Positions 22,506 through 42,723 of a DNA stretch of 64,000 bases are shown here, piece by piece. How positions within the stretch are numbered: position 1 is the stretch's first letter; each line of letters starts with the position of its first letter. Made by a program: the position numbers and the translations under genes. The stretch is from Pyrocephalus nanus (lineage: Eukaryota > Chordata > Aves > Passeriformes > Tyrannidae). A model generated the notes under the pieces. That model ran no database searches, was not told where the DNA came from, and saw only the letters and a program-made list of their open reading frames with translations. The stretch is taken from contig CM076267.1 of the NCBI GenBank assembly GCA_038380795.1, positions 21,846,001 to 21,910,000 on the forward strand, given 5' to 3'.

Positions 22506-25500
22506 AACAGCTGATGTCACTGAGCTTCTCAGAAGTTCTGCTGCTCAATGACAGCAAGACAGCTGTAGGGACACAATAGGGAGAAAACAATCTCTGATCT
22601 GGGAAGTCTAAAGAGACTGTTTTCTACCTGGTTACAAGTCCAGGCTGAGAAGTTCAATTAAGACATTATATTTGACAATGGCTGTACAGTTTAATAGCGA
22701 ACCTCTATTACTTTCTGCAACACAAGAATCGAGAAAACGTTTATTCTCATAATTAAACTCCTTTGCTTGGAATCAAAGGAATCAAATGCTTGATAACTTT
22801 CTTTTCCCATCCATACCTCAACAGACTGCGTTTGATTTATACTTTAATGATGTTGATAAGCAGATGTGATTTTCTTTGAAATACCAGTGACTGAGGTCTC
22901 CCAGGATTCCTGGGCAGAACTATTTTATGTGCCAGCCTTGAGGCTTGTAACATACTTCTTTTTGGGATGCTTCTTCAGAGAGTCTTAAAAGGTGTAGATG
23001 CCTAGATCTGTGAGCAAACAATCCCGTTCCCATTTCTACACTATAAAATTAAATAGGGGATTTCCCCTGGCTTATGAGAGAGACAAAAACTGTAAAAGAA
23101 ACTCAAAACACTGAACCTCGCTTAACAAAGGTTTGAAAACCTCAGAACTGTCCTCGCCTTCCCTATTAAGCGGTTAAAATCTAAACCTTGAAGCCACCCA
23201 CTGGCTGACAGAGGACCTCTTCCTTTGTTTTGTGTGAGTTGATTCCTGCTTGTTGGAGACATGATTATGCCCAGTGTGAGCAAACCAGGCTTGCCTGATA
23301 ACCCAAAGGGGTAAAACTTTTCAGCCTGTCTTTGGCTTATGGCTACACTTACGTCATCACCCTCCAAGATTGTCAGACAAAACTGTACTAGGAGTATCTG
23401 ACAGCCATATGTAACAATTACATCATCCGCTGTAAAACAGACAGTAAAACTGAGCTGAGAGGCTCTCGGTTGGCTACAATCTTTGGCTATGATGATAGCT
23501 ACTTATTCTTGAAGAGCACCCATTAACTTGCAGAGAATCACTCCTATGCCAGGCACAAACATACTTTACATACTATGAAAATCAATGGCCTCATATATGC
23601 ATTCCTTATGGACTTGAGACAACCTGTGAAGAAGCTACCTGTGTGATCTCATGCAGGTGAAATTATCTAGAGATGATGATATGCCATGAGCTGGCAGAAC
23701 TTTAGATACAGGAACCCTATAAAAATAGCTGATTGCTACAACTTCTGACAACTAGTCTCTCAGCATTCTTTCATTAGCAAACTAAAAATAAGTTCAAAGT
23801 TACAATCTGTTTCTTATTCTTTCTGAAACAAGTCAAATACAGTACCTTGCTATTTTTGAACATGACTGTCAAGCTTATTTTCTGAAATTGCATTTTGATA
23901 CGAAAAAAGAAGAAAAAAAAAAATCTTTAAAACTTTTCCAGATGACACTTGGTTAAAACTAATAAGTTTATCTACTTAAAAAAATCATGGTCTTGGAAAA
24001 GCTTTTTGCCATATAGTGTAATTAACTACTTGTGAATATGATACATATTTTTATGCCTTAGGACAACTTGTTACATTTTGAACAGTTACAGGTACTTAAA
24101 ATAATATTAAGAGCTTGTACAAAAAAGGCTCCATAGTTGACGACCTACCAAAGGATTTTTAAAATATTTTTTCATGGCTATTACAATTCTCAAGAAACAA
24201 GCAAACAGGTTAGAGTTTCTTCCTGCTTCTTACTTCCCACAGAAGTTCTTGCTGCATTCATTCCCTCTGTTATTTTCTGCTTAAGATACTATTTAAGGGT
24301 AAAATTCAGATAGCTTAGTTGACTCAAAGAGCTGGGGCTCAAAATCTAGAAAATCAAACCATTCACTGAAGTGTGAAAAGAAGGACTTGAGTCTTCAAAA
24401 AGTACAACCCAAGTGCAACCATAGTTTGACAGCTGTTGGTGCAACTTTGTAATACTTGAACAATAAATAAACAGAAGAGATGTAAATAATCTTTTTTTCC
24501 TCAGGCCTATATGAGCATCAATTATACTGGATTGCAGAAAGATATTGTATTAGAATTTCTATAACATACTGTAAATTTGCTTTTTTTAGAACAAAGAGCA
24601 CTCCCATTTCTCATCACACAACTGAGATCAATTTAACAGAATCAGTTCTGCTTCTACTAAGCAACCAGGAGCGGAATAGAATTCTGGATTTCAATTACTT
24701 AAGAGCCTACCTTACAGCAAGCACTCCCACCCTGCATTACTACCCCACTCCAGTCCCAGAAACAAGAGAAACCTATAGCTGTGATTAGTTTTCTATTCTG
24801 TCTGTACTTCCCTTGAAGCTACAAATGCGAAGTATATGGAACTCTGTGTTGTTGCCAGAAGTCTCCTCTAAGAGGCACGGGCACAGGCCTGCCCTTAGGA
24901 GAGCAATGCCAGCTCTAACACACTATCCACAGGCCTCCCTTACAGTGTGGAACGCACATTTTTCAAATTATCCAGTATGAGGAAACAGTATGCTAAAATG
25001 TCTTTTCATAACCACTGTGATGAAGTATCACTTTTTCTGCTACACTTTCCGTGGTGATAAGGACAGACCATAATGGTATGATTGCCAGTATCACCAAAAA
25101 TAGCAGTTTTACTTCCATCTACTCATGATGCATAGTATTGACAGTGTTTGCCCAATTTATTGATAAAAACTTCACTACTGTCACCAGTGCAGATGAGCAA
25201 ACTGAATTGTTCTTTGCAATCAATAAAGTTTTAAATGGCTTTTTATTGTGGAATATATAAGGAAAGCAAAGACATAAGAAACAGTAATATTGTAACCATT
25301 ATTCCCACCTGTGGCAGGGGAAATTACAGTAAGTTGTACTTACATAGTAGCTGCAGTTATGGAACTAAATGATATTTAAGATCCTTTCATTGTTATGAAA
25401 TTAAATAGAAAACTCTTTGCAAAGGTTACTGGAAAAGGTAGCAGATTCTTCATGGTGTCATTTTAATTAGAACTACTTACCTTTATTTCAACTATTGCTC

Positions 25501-27499
25501 ATTTTGTGTATCATCAAAACAGAATATTGAGAATAGGGCTTCTCTAGAGCTTCCCCTTCCCTGAGAGTATGTTCTGGCATGGGACATCTTTTAGCTTACA
25601 GATGTGATCATTTTAATCTAAAATTATCACCATCATCACACCATCAGATTTCCCCTGACTTCGTAATAGAGAGACAATGTACATGAACATAAACGTGAAC
25701 CAAGCACACTTGTGTATCTGCTGTCAGTGAGCCAGTATACGTCACACTCAGTATGCTCCACAGGACCATGTTTAAAAATTAATTTATGAATCACGGACAA
25801 AATAATCTCAAGGCTTCTCCTTTGTTGCTACATATTTTTTGTTAACAAAGTAGGCCTAAAGCATGTTGTCTTCATCTTTTCTAATATGTAGCTCGGACCA
25901 CATGAGGCCATAACCCTTCCAAACTGAAATTTGATTTTATATGCAGTAGTGATTCTGAAACCATGCTTTGCTGTGGGAAGTAAATAAACAAATACACAGG
26001 GAGTACACAAACACCTCTTTCATATTAACTAGGTTTCCGAAAACCATTCCGCTAGTGGGTTTTAGTCTAGCACATAATCACATGAAGGATGAATATACTC
26101 TGAATTGAGAATGCTGCCTCTCTGGGTGGTAGCAAAGACATAACATATGATACAATGCTTGTCAGGCTTTGCTTTAAAAGAGAAACCAACTTTTAAATTA
26201 GCATAGACAGTTTTGTCAATACATCCATACACTGTTTTGTTCTGTTCACAGAGTTTCATATGTTAATTTTTATACGGTTTAAAAGGAAATTGAACAAAAA
26301 ATGGAAAAAAAATTACAGAATGAGCTTAATCATGCTGCAAGTCTGTGAACTTTTATTGTGGTTATGATAGAGATAGGAGTAGACACTTATTTTATCTAAA
26401 GGACACAGAACTATTATCAAAACTATGTGATCATGACACATAGTAAATTTATGCTGCCTCCACTAATTCAGAATCGATCATCTTTTACTGATAATTTTTC
26501 CATCTATTTCAGAGATGACTGCATTCAGACCATATTTACACTTCAAAGCAACTGCTGCAGTTGGCATTGAGAGAAATCAATGACTAAAACCTCTGGCTTT
26601 TAATTAGCTCTTCTTCAGAGGGCCTGCAGTTTAACTGTATTTAACACTTTAGCACAGAATTTCAGTATAATTTGCCATGCTTTTGTCATATAGTATTTCA
26701 GAGAAACCTGAGTTTCCTTTTTACTTTTTTGGAGTAGTAAAAACCATTTAACATTATCAAAGTGCTATAGGAATCCATATTTATTGCTTAAATGCTAAGC
26801 ACAAGACTTCTAATAGAAATCTGTATTTTATGCATTCACACCAAATACTGAGGCTTTTGAAGCATAAATGGAGGATTATTTTAAATGTGACAGTTCTTAA
26901 ACTATGTGAAGATTTAGTTAAGGTTCCTACTGTTAACAATCAAAGGTCTCAGCTGCGGATCGTAAAGAAAGGTTTCACACACTGTATGTTTCTACAGATG
27001 ACCATTTGTACAAATATTCACAGTTAACGTATTCAAATACCTTTTGTTTGTTATTATAGATTCATGAGAACATTTAAATAAATTCCTGCATTCTCAATAC
27101 AACGAAGAGCTTTATCTGTTGGGAAACAAAAACCGTGTTTGTCACCAGAAAACTGCAGTGAGATATACACTTAATGTAAAATGGACCTAGATTTCCTTTT
27201 TTGCTGTCTCTGCATGACTGATAATTTAAACCATCACTATGGAAAGGTATCTTACCTAAAAGCTAAAGGTTAACTTAGTTAACACACTAAGTGACAGATG
27301 GATGGAAACCACAACCACTATTAGTTTAGGGGTACTCGGGTGATGAAAAGGGAGAACACAAACTGTAGGAGCTGTAAATGAGTCTCTGGAAGGTGGCACC
27401 TGTACAGACATACCTGGAGTTCCTTTATCTTGGCAGACCATAAGACACTAGATCCACATGTGTTGCTCCATTACAGTTTTACCACTGTGTACCTTAATT

Positions 27500-27580
27500 T
27501 TCCACAAAGTGCTAAGCACTTTACAGTACTTTCTCCTCAGTAATTCCACTGCACGGTTCACATGTGAGCTCTAAGTCATT
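27500..27580 (-). mobile_element. Possible MIR fragment, minus strand
   Basis: On the minus strand, TGTAAAGTGCTTAGCACTTT (27,506-27,525) resembles the MIR 3' segment 'catgtaaagcgcttagcaca'. Upstream sequence matches only loosely. The same bases form a 17-nt near-perfect palindrome, so the similarity could be chance. Confidence 0.25.
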
Positions 27581-28504
27581 CTACTCAGCTCTAAGACATT
27601 CAAAGCAGTCCACAGCAGAGGAGGAAGCCCAGCACTCACCAGGCTCAGCTTTCAGAGGCCCAGACCACAAGAACATTTCTTTAATATTACCATCCCACTT
27701 TCAGCTATGTTATTCATACAATTACTTCCCCATTTGAGACACACAAGCCTTACTTTCTACTTCATAAGAAAGTAATAGATTTACAGTGGGTTCTTTGTTC
27801 TAAGAAATATTTATTATGTAATAAGAGTTGTAAGCATTCAAGATCTCATAGCTTTTTAGTAATCCCACCCCCCCACACATCTGCCTAAGCTATCACTGAA
27901 CAAGACAGATAGCCTGCAGGCAAGAAGATGGGAAAAATAAAAAGGTATTCAGTTTATTCTAACTTTACCTGACCAAGAAAACTGAAGGCAATTTTGAAGT
28001 AAAATAACAGTATCACATCAAAACATTTTGCACGGAACGCCTAATAATCTCTGTTCTAATCAAGTCAAAGGCTTTTTAGAATTCGCAAAAAAAGCACTGA
28101 AAACCACAAAAACAACAGATGCTGCTGGTTAATGAAAAAAATGGATTCTAAAAACAAGCAAACTTTGAGATGCTAATATTTGGGGGTTTTTTGCTGGTTT
28201 GTACTACATATTGCATACATGCTCATATACACAGGGGCACGTAAAGTCAGAAGCACAATGGATCTTGTCTGAACTTTGAAAGTTGGGATTTTATCAGTAA
28301 AATACCCTGTAAATCAGTTTAGCCCAAAAAAGCATTTTGATTGCCTAATTTAGCTTTGTAAAGGAGAAGTAAATCTTCTAAGTTGGTCTCTGTAAGCCTC
28401 ACAGCTGGAACATCCTAACACTACTTTGCAGTTTCCAGTGATCAAAGTAAGTTACTTTATATCTAAAACGAAGAATTTCATAATGGAAGTAATGCAACAC
28501 CGGG

Positions 28505-28595
28505 GGGTGCAGTTATCATGAAATAATTACACTCCTGGGAGATTACAGACAAGGCTGTACCCCAGGGGTGTGATTATCCCATGATAACCACATCC
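28505..28595 (-). other. 91-nt long-stem hairpin in CIR1 intron 7
   Basis: Bases 28,512-28,539 pair with 28,561-28,588: 24 Watson-Crick pairs, two G-T wobbles and two A-C mismatches (+ strand reading). The inner TACAG/CTGTA (28,544-28,548 with 28,555-28,559) closes a 6-nt loop. Outer bases add a partly paired base. On the minus strand, which is the CIR1 sense strand, the two A-C mismatches become wobbles. Candidate explanations are a precursor-microRNA-like hairpin, a palindromic transposon relic, or a conserved fold-back element. No known family is recognised. Confidence 0.5.
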
Positions 28596-31500
28596 ACTGA
28601 AATTGCCTTATTGCAAAAATAATCTCTAGTCACTGGTGAGATATTATTCAATAGGTGCATTTTTTAATGGTAAGATTATTATTTTTCTTGTATGAATTAC
28701 CAGCTAGATTAGTAAAATGGTCCAAGAAGCAGAATAACCAAGCCACCATGCCTAAGTTAAGGTACTGATTGTAATTATTTTTGTTTGCTGGAGCACTGCA
28801 ATGTTTGTCAGATCTTGAAAGACAGCAGAATACAGTTCTGTGTCACAGAGATGCTTTGCCCTGCAGCAGTTCCACTGGAGGAAACTGAAGTCTGTGACTG
28901 GTCTTTGCACGGGAGATATTCAACACTGAATCCAAAACAGCAATTGCCAATCAGTTTTATGTGCCAAGAGGAAGATTACAACGCAGTCTTCACACAAGAT
29001 TCGAAGAAAACTATCATTCTGATGAAATGAGAGAATCACAGCTTATAGAAATTATAGGAAAGAAAAAGCCTATATTGGTTATGATGGGGGGGGGGAATCT
29101 ATCTAGTCAATCAATAACTCTTCTTTTTCCTTGAAGGGAAGCAGAAGAACTATAGATAAAGCAACTAAATCAGACACAGGAGTTTCACTTTCATTTATTT
29201 GTACTCAAACAAACTCTGACGCTGAAAAAAATAGTCTGGGTCCAAATAAACATTTTGTTTTGGTCTTTCTGAAGCGGGAAAACATTAGAACAAAACACAA
29301 GCTGAACTTGTATCAAGGCCTGATAGAAGTCTCTGACAGGGAAGCCAAACCATTTCTTAAAACCTATTTCTGCAGAAATTAGTGATGTCCTTAGAATACC
29401 AGATCCAGCACTATGAGACCAAGTAGTCCCAAGCACTGATTGCTTAGAGATTCATTACCAGCCAGGATGCTTTGCCATACACAGACCAGAGTCTTCCAAC
29501 ACTGTGCTGATGCAGGATGAGCTCTAACAAGGGAGAGTATTTTCGAAGTTTGAAGAATCCTAATCTAAATTTAGGTAGTGTAACTACCACGCACTGCCTA
29601 AAAAAATTATTCTGTTCAGTTTGCATGAAAAGGATGCAAGAGCTACTTCTATTAGGATGAAAAGAGTATAAATCAGAAGAAATAAAGTGCTGTCAAGTAA
29701 ATAACTTCAAAGCAATAGAGCTTTATCCACTGACTTTACAAAAAAAAAAATCAAAGATTTTCTCATAAAAAACAAAGTTTAAATGATTTATAACTTAAAT
29801 TTGGTTCTTCTAATACAATGAATTTAATAAACATATTGGAATCCTCGTATATTGACTATTGTACTAAAATGTTATTCTGGTTTCACCTTTATTCCTCATT
29901 ATATCTGTATTTCTCAGCTGTACCCTTTAATTTATGAGACAATATTTATATTTCAATTTCCTGAAAAACAAGCTAGAAACAAGCTTTCAGTCACTTCCTA
30001 AATACGGAAATACTTCCTGACCTTTGAAAGTGCTCTAATAATTTAGCACAACGTTTTTCAACTCTTTGAGAGTTCACTGCAAATGTATTCTTACACATTT
30101 AGCTATTAAAAAGCCCAGTCAAATAAGTTTAATACACATTTCAGACTTGCTGTATACTACAAGCAACCACTCCCTATCCTTGAAATCCCTATTCATTGCT
30201 CTGTTAGGAGGCGTTTTCCTCTACATTTTAGAAACTAACAGAGAGATTCAGAAAATTGTACTAACCTTATCTGACCTTAGAAGCCAAGTAGTTTTGTACT
30301 TTTTTTTTTTCCTAGTGCTGACAATCATAATGAATTAAAAAAACAGTTTTCTAAGCATGAGGAGACACACACTTGTGACACATGGAGTGGGAAGCAATTC
30401 ACGTGTAATTTAACTTGCTTCAAGAGCAAGGAGTTTTTCAAACCTCATCAGCAGTTCATAAAACACAGACCAGTTCCATAAAAAGATGATCTTATAAAAA
30501 GTCTCTGTCCTTCACAAAGTATATTTCCTGGAGTTCCAGCCAGTCTAAAGAACATCCTGGCAACAGACATTTTTGCAGTAGTATAAAATAATAAAAAATA
30601 ATCAGTAATTTAATCTAGAGACAAAAAAGCAGCTTAGGAGTGCATGTGATGACTGATAAAGAGAAGCAGGGAAGAAGCAGAGCTTGAGGAGATGTGTTTG
30701 CAAAAAGGAGCAGATGAAGGTTCTTGGAAGTGAAAACAGATGCAGCAGAGCTCACTGCAGATCTGCAGCACTGCAAAAACCAAGGAGAATTTTCAGCAAT
30801 CCAATTACTTACTCCCATCCCAGCCAAGACATGACTGCTGTCAGGCTTTTGATTAAAAAATCCTACTTTTTTTTTCTTCTTCAAATGTGTGACATAAGCT
30901 TTAACATGCCACATGGATGAATTAAGAGTCTTAAGAAACGCAGTGAATTCAAGAACTTATGTTCTCACTTAACTGTAGCGCTTCATTTACACACATGGAA
31001 TTTCCAGAAGTCAAAGGAGTGTAACTTAACTTGTTATTAAATCAGATGAAGTTTTAGAAGTTGATGAAAGGATTATATTCCTGAGGTTACAAAAAGCAGA
31101 CAACCTTTCATCTGATGATGTAATTAATATTACCACCTTCTCGAAGCCTTGTGTTTGCTATTAAATCGAGAATTTTAAATTGTTTTGAACTTTACCTACA
31201 GAGTTTTTACATAGTCTTCCTGAAAGAAAGAGAAAGGTGCAGTATCATTACAGCTGACTATTCAAATCCAAGAACAGTGTCTTACAAATTATATATACAA
31301 ATCCTGATCTGTCGCCCACCCCTATTCCCTGAAATCCTTCCTCAGCCTACAATCATCATGGCACACTGTCTTCTAAGTTCCAGAGTTGAAAATGAGAGGG
31401 CAGTGGTGCAGTCTGAGAACATCTAAGTAGTTTCATAGCACTTTCCTTCATGTGAAATTCATCATATATGCGAAATCCTCTCTTAAGGCTTAGAAAGACA

Positions 31501-33248
31501 GTTTGAAAAGCAATCTGGAGGACATCTCTCCAAGTGGGAAACACCCACAGCAGTCAAACGTTGCCTACACCTACATAGTTAGTTCATACGGTTTGAAACA
31601 AGCAGCTCGTCTTCTACTGGCACTGTAATGTGTCTGTATTACACTGTACTGAATAATAAGGACTTCACATTCAGGTTTGTGCAAGCATGTACAAATACCT
31701 TCTGCTTTCTCAATCAAACCCTCCTAAAATTTACACACATCATTTGAAGTGGGGGGTGGGAGTCAGTTCTGTAGCACAGAAGGATATCTGACATGCAAGA
31801 GCTACAGTTCTCTAAGCACAATTTTTCTAAGTTAAGAATTAGGCAAGAAAATGATTTAATGTTATAACCTATTGAATAGAAAGGCTGAGGAAGTCAACTG
31901 CAGGATGAGTAATACGATGGCATAATCACCAGACAGTGCCTAAGAGTAAGAAACAGCATTTCCTTTAGCTCAAGTCTTCCAGCTCCATCTCAAAGAAACT
32001 ATGTATCTAAGTGACCTAATTCCGAAAAGCAAGATTGACTGGAGCCTAAATATGTAACAAAACTAAGAGCTACTACATAAAATAGTCATAACCTCAGGAA
32101 AGATAGAAGAACATCCGATGCTATCAAGTGTGCAACTGTAATGGTATCCCTGCAAAATCCAGGATACAACACATGGCTTTAAAGCAACAGTAGAGCAAGG
32201 CTGAAGACTCTCTCATGCTATCTGATGTTGCCTTAACATGCCGCAATTTTAGGAATCTTACAAGCGTTACTGACTTGGGTCAACTCACAGAAAACAGTAC
32301 TGTAGGTAAAAAAAAAAACACCTCAATTTGAATGTTTATATCCAGTTCTTTAAACCTAATCTAACACTAAATGCTGTGTGACTTCAAGTAACAGGCAAAC
32401 TAATAGAAGAAAAAAGTTGTAGTTCAAGAAGCAACAAGAAGCTAGCTGAAAGGAAACTGGGCATTTGGAAATCCACTTATAGAAGCACAATTACATTAAA
32501 AAATCCCACAAACCTCTCCTTTCTACCAAGTGATTAACAAAGACATAGCGATATATTCCAGCTTTTCCGTGAAGTTTGCTTGAATTTGAACTGAGGCAGT
32601 AGGACAATATATTCATTTTTTTGGTGACACAAATTTTGTCATTCTGATATAAAAAGTCTCATTGCAGCTTCTCTATTTTTGCCACAGATAGGATCAAAGT
32701 AACAATCACTATGGAATCTTTCCAAAATGTGTTATTAATCTACAAATTAGGTCCCCGCAATTTGAAATAATTAACTCAAAATTGTGGATCCTACATTTGG
32801 ATTTAACTGTTTTCCCCATTTCATCAACTCTTTGAAACATGGTAAAACTAAACCTTCTAAAATTATTGTGAGGAGTTCCCCCAGGTATTCTAAGCAGCAT
32901 ATTTAAAAGACATTTACCTGAACCATCACTGGAGACTGAACTTGCATTAATTCCAGAAAGGCCAAATAAGGGACATTCTCGATCAGTATTTATATGACCC
33001 CACTTGTGGCATTTGATGCACCTCACATTCCGCACCTGAAGGGTAAAAAAAACAACCAATTGACACAATTTAGCTAAAAATACAACCTAAAATTTACAGA
33101 AATATCTGCGTTATTAGGCATAAGAGAAGCTTTTAAACTCACTGAGAAACAGATGATAAAATTAAGAGAGTCCATGTGAATGTTCTGCAGTTAGATAACA
33201 TTTGAAACATACTCAAGACATCCACAGAGTGAAATTTATGTAACTTGC

Positions 33249-33297
33249 CTGGATACCAAATGGCTGATCTCTGATATTCATATCATCCTTAGCATAT
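33249..33297 (-). other. CIR1 coding exon 6 with GC donor
   Basis: A 49-nt exon (phase 2 in, phase 0 out) ending in ...ATCCAG, followed by GCAAGT. Apart from the C at +2 this is a perfect U1 match, the classic GC-AG context. The nearest GT, four bases on, would shift the frame and lose the following zinc-knuckle exon, which begins after a good CAG acceptor at 33,035. Confidence 0.85.
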
Positions 33298-33810
33298 CTG
33301 TTATACAAACACAAAAGAAAACAAATATTCAATTCACTGTTATTTTTAAAAGAACATCAAATACAAAACTAACTTTTGTTGTTAAGTTTGCATCCATTTC
33401 AGAGATATAATTCTTGTAAATGTTGTTTTTAATATATTTTCAAATATGGATGTAAAAGTCAAACAAAACCAAAGCTGAGCAAGGAAATAGTTCCAGGTTT
33501 GAAGGTTTTACTAAATAAATGTCAGGACATGAAAAGATCACATAAGTGGCCAAGTGTTCAAAAATAAAACAGAGGAAAAAAAAGAAAAAAAAAGGAAAAG
33601 GATATGAAAGGTAAGTATAAAGAAAAAAAACTTATTTAGATAAAATCCAGGCATCTTACTTTTCTCGAGGGGCAACTTTTTGCCATTCAAATTTGTATTC
33701 AGTCTCTCCTTCTTGCTATAAAATAGAAAACATGGTAAGTTTAATATTTTTTTTAGAATATATTTTAAGTAAGTAGGATGAAAACTTAAAGAAATGATGT
33801 AATGAAATAC

Positions 33811-33824
33811 CTCTTTTGTTTCCT
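33811..33824 (-). other. CIR1 14-nt microexon (coding exon 4)
   Basis: AGGAAACAAAAGAG on the minus strand, with donor GTATTT and acceptor TTCAAAG. It joins exon 3 (one base over) to exon 5 (phase 0), giving EETKE between GAKK and QEGETEY. This aligns with the human KKETKEKEETEGETEY region, shorter by a few residues. Skipping it would break the frame (14 nt is not a multiple of 3), so it must be constitutive or compensated. Its purine-rich acceptor is the main uncertainty. Confidence 0.7.
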
Positions 33825-35651
33825 CTTTGAATTTTCAGCAATCATGCAAAGAAAAGAAATTATATGTTAATTATGTATGTAAAATACAGGTGGTGTCTAA
33901 GCTGAAGACAAAACATTTTATAGTTTTTACTAATCAATAGTGCAAATACTCAGAAAGCAGGTTTATTTAAATAGAGTACACTTAAAATAATCAGCCTCTA
34001 ATATACAGTTATAAATCCTCTAAATCCAGAATCATCTTCTAAAATTATACTGATTTGTCATACAAGAAAAAAACTTTAAACATATTTTTCCAAGCCAACA
34101 CTTACTCCTAAAATATTTTTTAAAAAGTTTAGCAGGTACTTAATAACTTCTGTTTATGACACTACCACATAGGCATGATCAGATCCCCCAGAGACAGGTC
34201 AGGCAGCCCTTTTGACTACGGAATCTCAGTATTTATTACTTATATAACTTTCGCTAATTAAATTTTTGCACTGCTATTTCCTATGTTTGACAAGTAACAA
34301 ACTGAATTATGGGCATAACTTTTAAACAAAAGCAACCTGCTATTTCTACAAAGGAGAGTAGGACAAAATACAGATTTGTGTTGCCCAAGTCACTGCCTTG
34401 GTAAGGCCTAGTCCTCCTCATCCAATAGCTTTATAATTGGCTAAAGAAACACCCTTGGTCAAGGATGGAATTTATGCTTTTTCCTGGAAAGATATTTTAT
34501 TTTTTTCCCCTTCACACTAAACCATTGCTTAAAAAAAATCCCAACCATTCTCTTTGAAAGAAATTAAAGAACTGTGAGATCAAAACTATTTTGAACTACA
34601 TGTATATCCACATATTCCCACAGGAAGAACTAAAATAATAATACCTCCTAGCATTACCTCTCTATGAACATGTTATTTTTAAATAAAAAGCATTGTGCTT
34701 AATTCTTCAGAAGGTTTTTAGCTTTGCAGTACTGTCTGCTCAGAATCAGGAAACCACGGTACCTTTCTTTGCTCCAGGTGGGGCTTCATACATGAAATTA
34801 AGACCATTCTTCACACGCTCATCACCCATAAGCAACCTAAATAGAAAGGGCAGAGCCTGAGGTGTTACACACAAAACAGTCACACCACTACCACTTACTA
34901 AAACAAAAAGAAACATGCAGTACGAAATTGTTGTAATTGGCCTTTTTTCATTTCTTAAGGTAAGCAACAAAAGCTGAGTATCAAAAGAGAGGCCAGACCT
35001 GAGAGACCAGTCTGTTTTTGCATGCTCCATTGTGTATCTAAAATCACACATTTCAATTGCAACTGAAACCTAACTCTGTGTCCACAGAATTAGGAGAAAC
35101 ACAGATTTTGATGTCTTACAAATGTATAACTATACAAGGTTTTCCTGCTGTTCTGTGCAACATATTTTCAAATTAATTAGAAGACACACAGAGGCCACTT
35201 TAAAGAAGTTCCTGTGACCTCTGCTTAATCAGACAACACTTTATGAGTCACTGTCCTCTCCTCCTACTACAGTCAACAGGAGACAGTAGTTAAAATTGCT
35301 CACAGTAAAATGTCCTTCACCACCATGAAAACAAGAAACAGTAGGAAGAAGTGTGTGATCTTATGCTAATTCTCACCTATTATCATAGGATTCCTGTTCT
35401 TTCAAATACTGTTGCATTAATTCTTCTTGTTTCTTCTTATCATATGATATTTTCTGTTCTGCCATCCATACCTAATTAAAACAATTAGGTTTCTATTTTA
35501 AACAATACAAAAACTACCTCAAACCATATTAATATATACAAACTCAACTGGCTTAATCTATACTTAACAAGGGAAGGCTGCCATTCTAATCCCATAAAAT
35601 ACATTATTTTCATCCAGTATTGCAATTTCCCACAAGCAGTAATTTTGAGAA

Positions 35652-35664
35652 ACTACAACTCCCA
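35652..35664 (+). promoter_or_regulatory. ZNF143/THAP11-like motif in CIR1 intron 1
   Basis: ACTACAACTCCCA matches the ACTACAATTCCC core of the ZNF143 (Staf) site, in a setting about 500 bp inside CIR1 from its start codon. This factor is common at housekeeping bidirectional promoters. A single motif match only. Confidence 0.4.
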
Positions 35665-36039
35665 ACAACGTTTGGTAACTCAAAGGGAAAAGTCGGCTCA
35701 GAAAACACTCTGAGCATGTCACTGGAGTGTCACTCCCTTGCCGAATTCCCACCAGACCCCAAGCCCCAGGTTCTCTCGGAAGTTCCTGGCATGGAACACA
35801 GTTCTGGGAGGGGAGAGATCTGGAACCTGGACAAGTTAGGTGTGAAATATGGTCGAAACATCGGCACAATCGTGACAGGTGGTTTCCTGTACGGTGTGCG
35901 GTGCCTATTTATCCTGACAACCAGGTGTTGAAAAGCTGGAGCCAGGAAAACGCGACAGTCCTACACACCTGTGGACGCGAAAACCCGAACCTTCAAGTAT
36001 TTCCTATTTTCCCTGCTGCCCCCTTCCTCTTTGCCCCGG

Positions 36040-42723
<6,684 letters not shown>

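Larger units (their letters stand above)
19592..32917 (-). other. CIR1 intron 7 (13.3 kb)
   Basis: The largest intron in the window, with donor GTAAAT at its 32,917 end and a CAG acceptor next to 19,592. I see no coding exon of another gene; open frames are under 100 aa and resemble nothing known. Contents: a T22 run (22,484-22,505), a possible MIR fragment (about 27,500-27,580, minus), a 91-nt hairpin (28,505-28,595), and a GGGGGGGGG run near 29,085. Composition is uniformly AT-rich with few recognisable transposons. Confidence 0.65.

Noticed and set aside
25355..25415. Possible CR1 LINE 3' end (ATGATATTTAAGATCCTTTCA)
   Set aside because: Resembles the avian CR1 tail motif only over about 20 bp and lacks the terminal ATTCTATG octamers; a RepeatMasker run would decide.
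28785..29382. Two open frames of about 80 aa in CIR1 intron 7
   Set aside because: No recognised domain, no splice or Kozak support, and lengths expected by chance.
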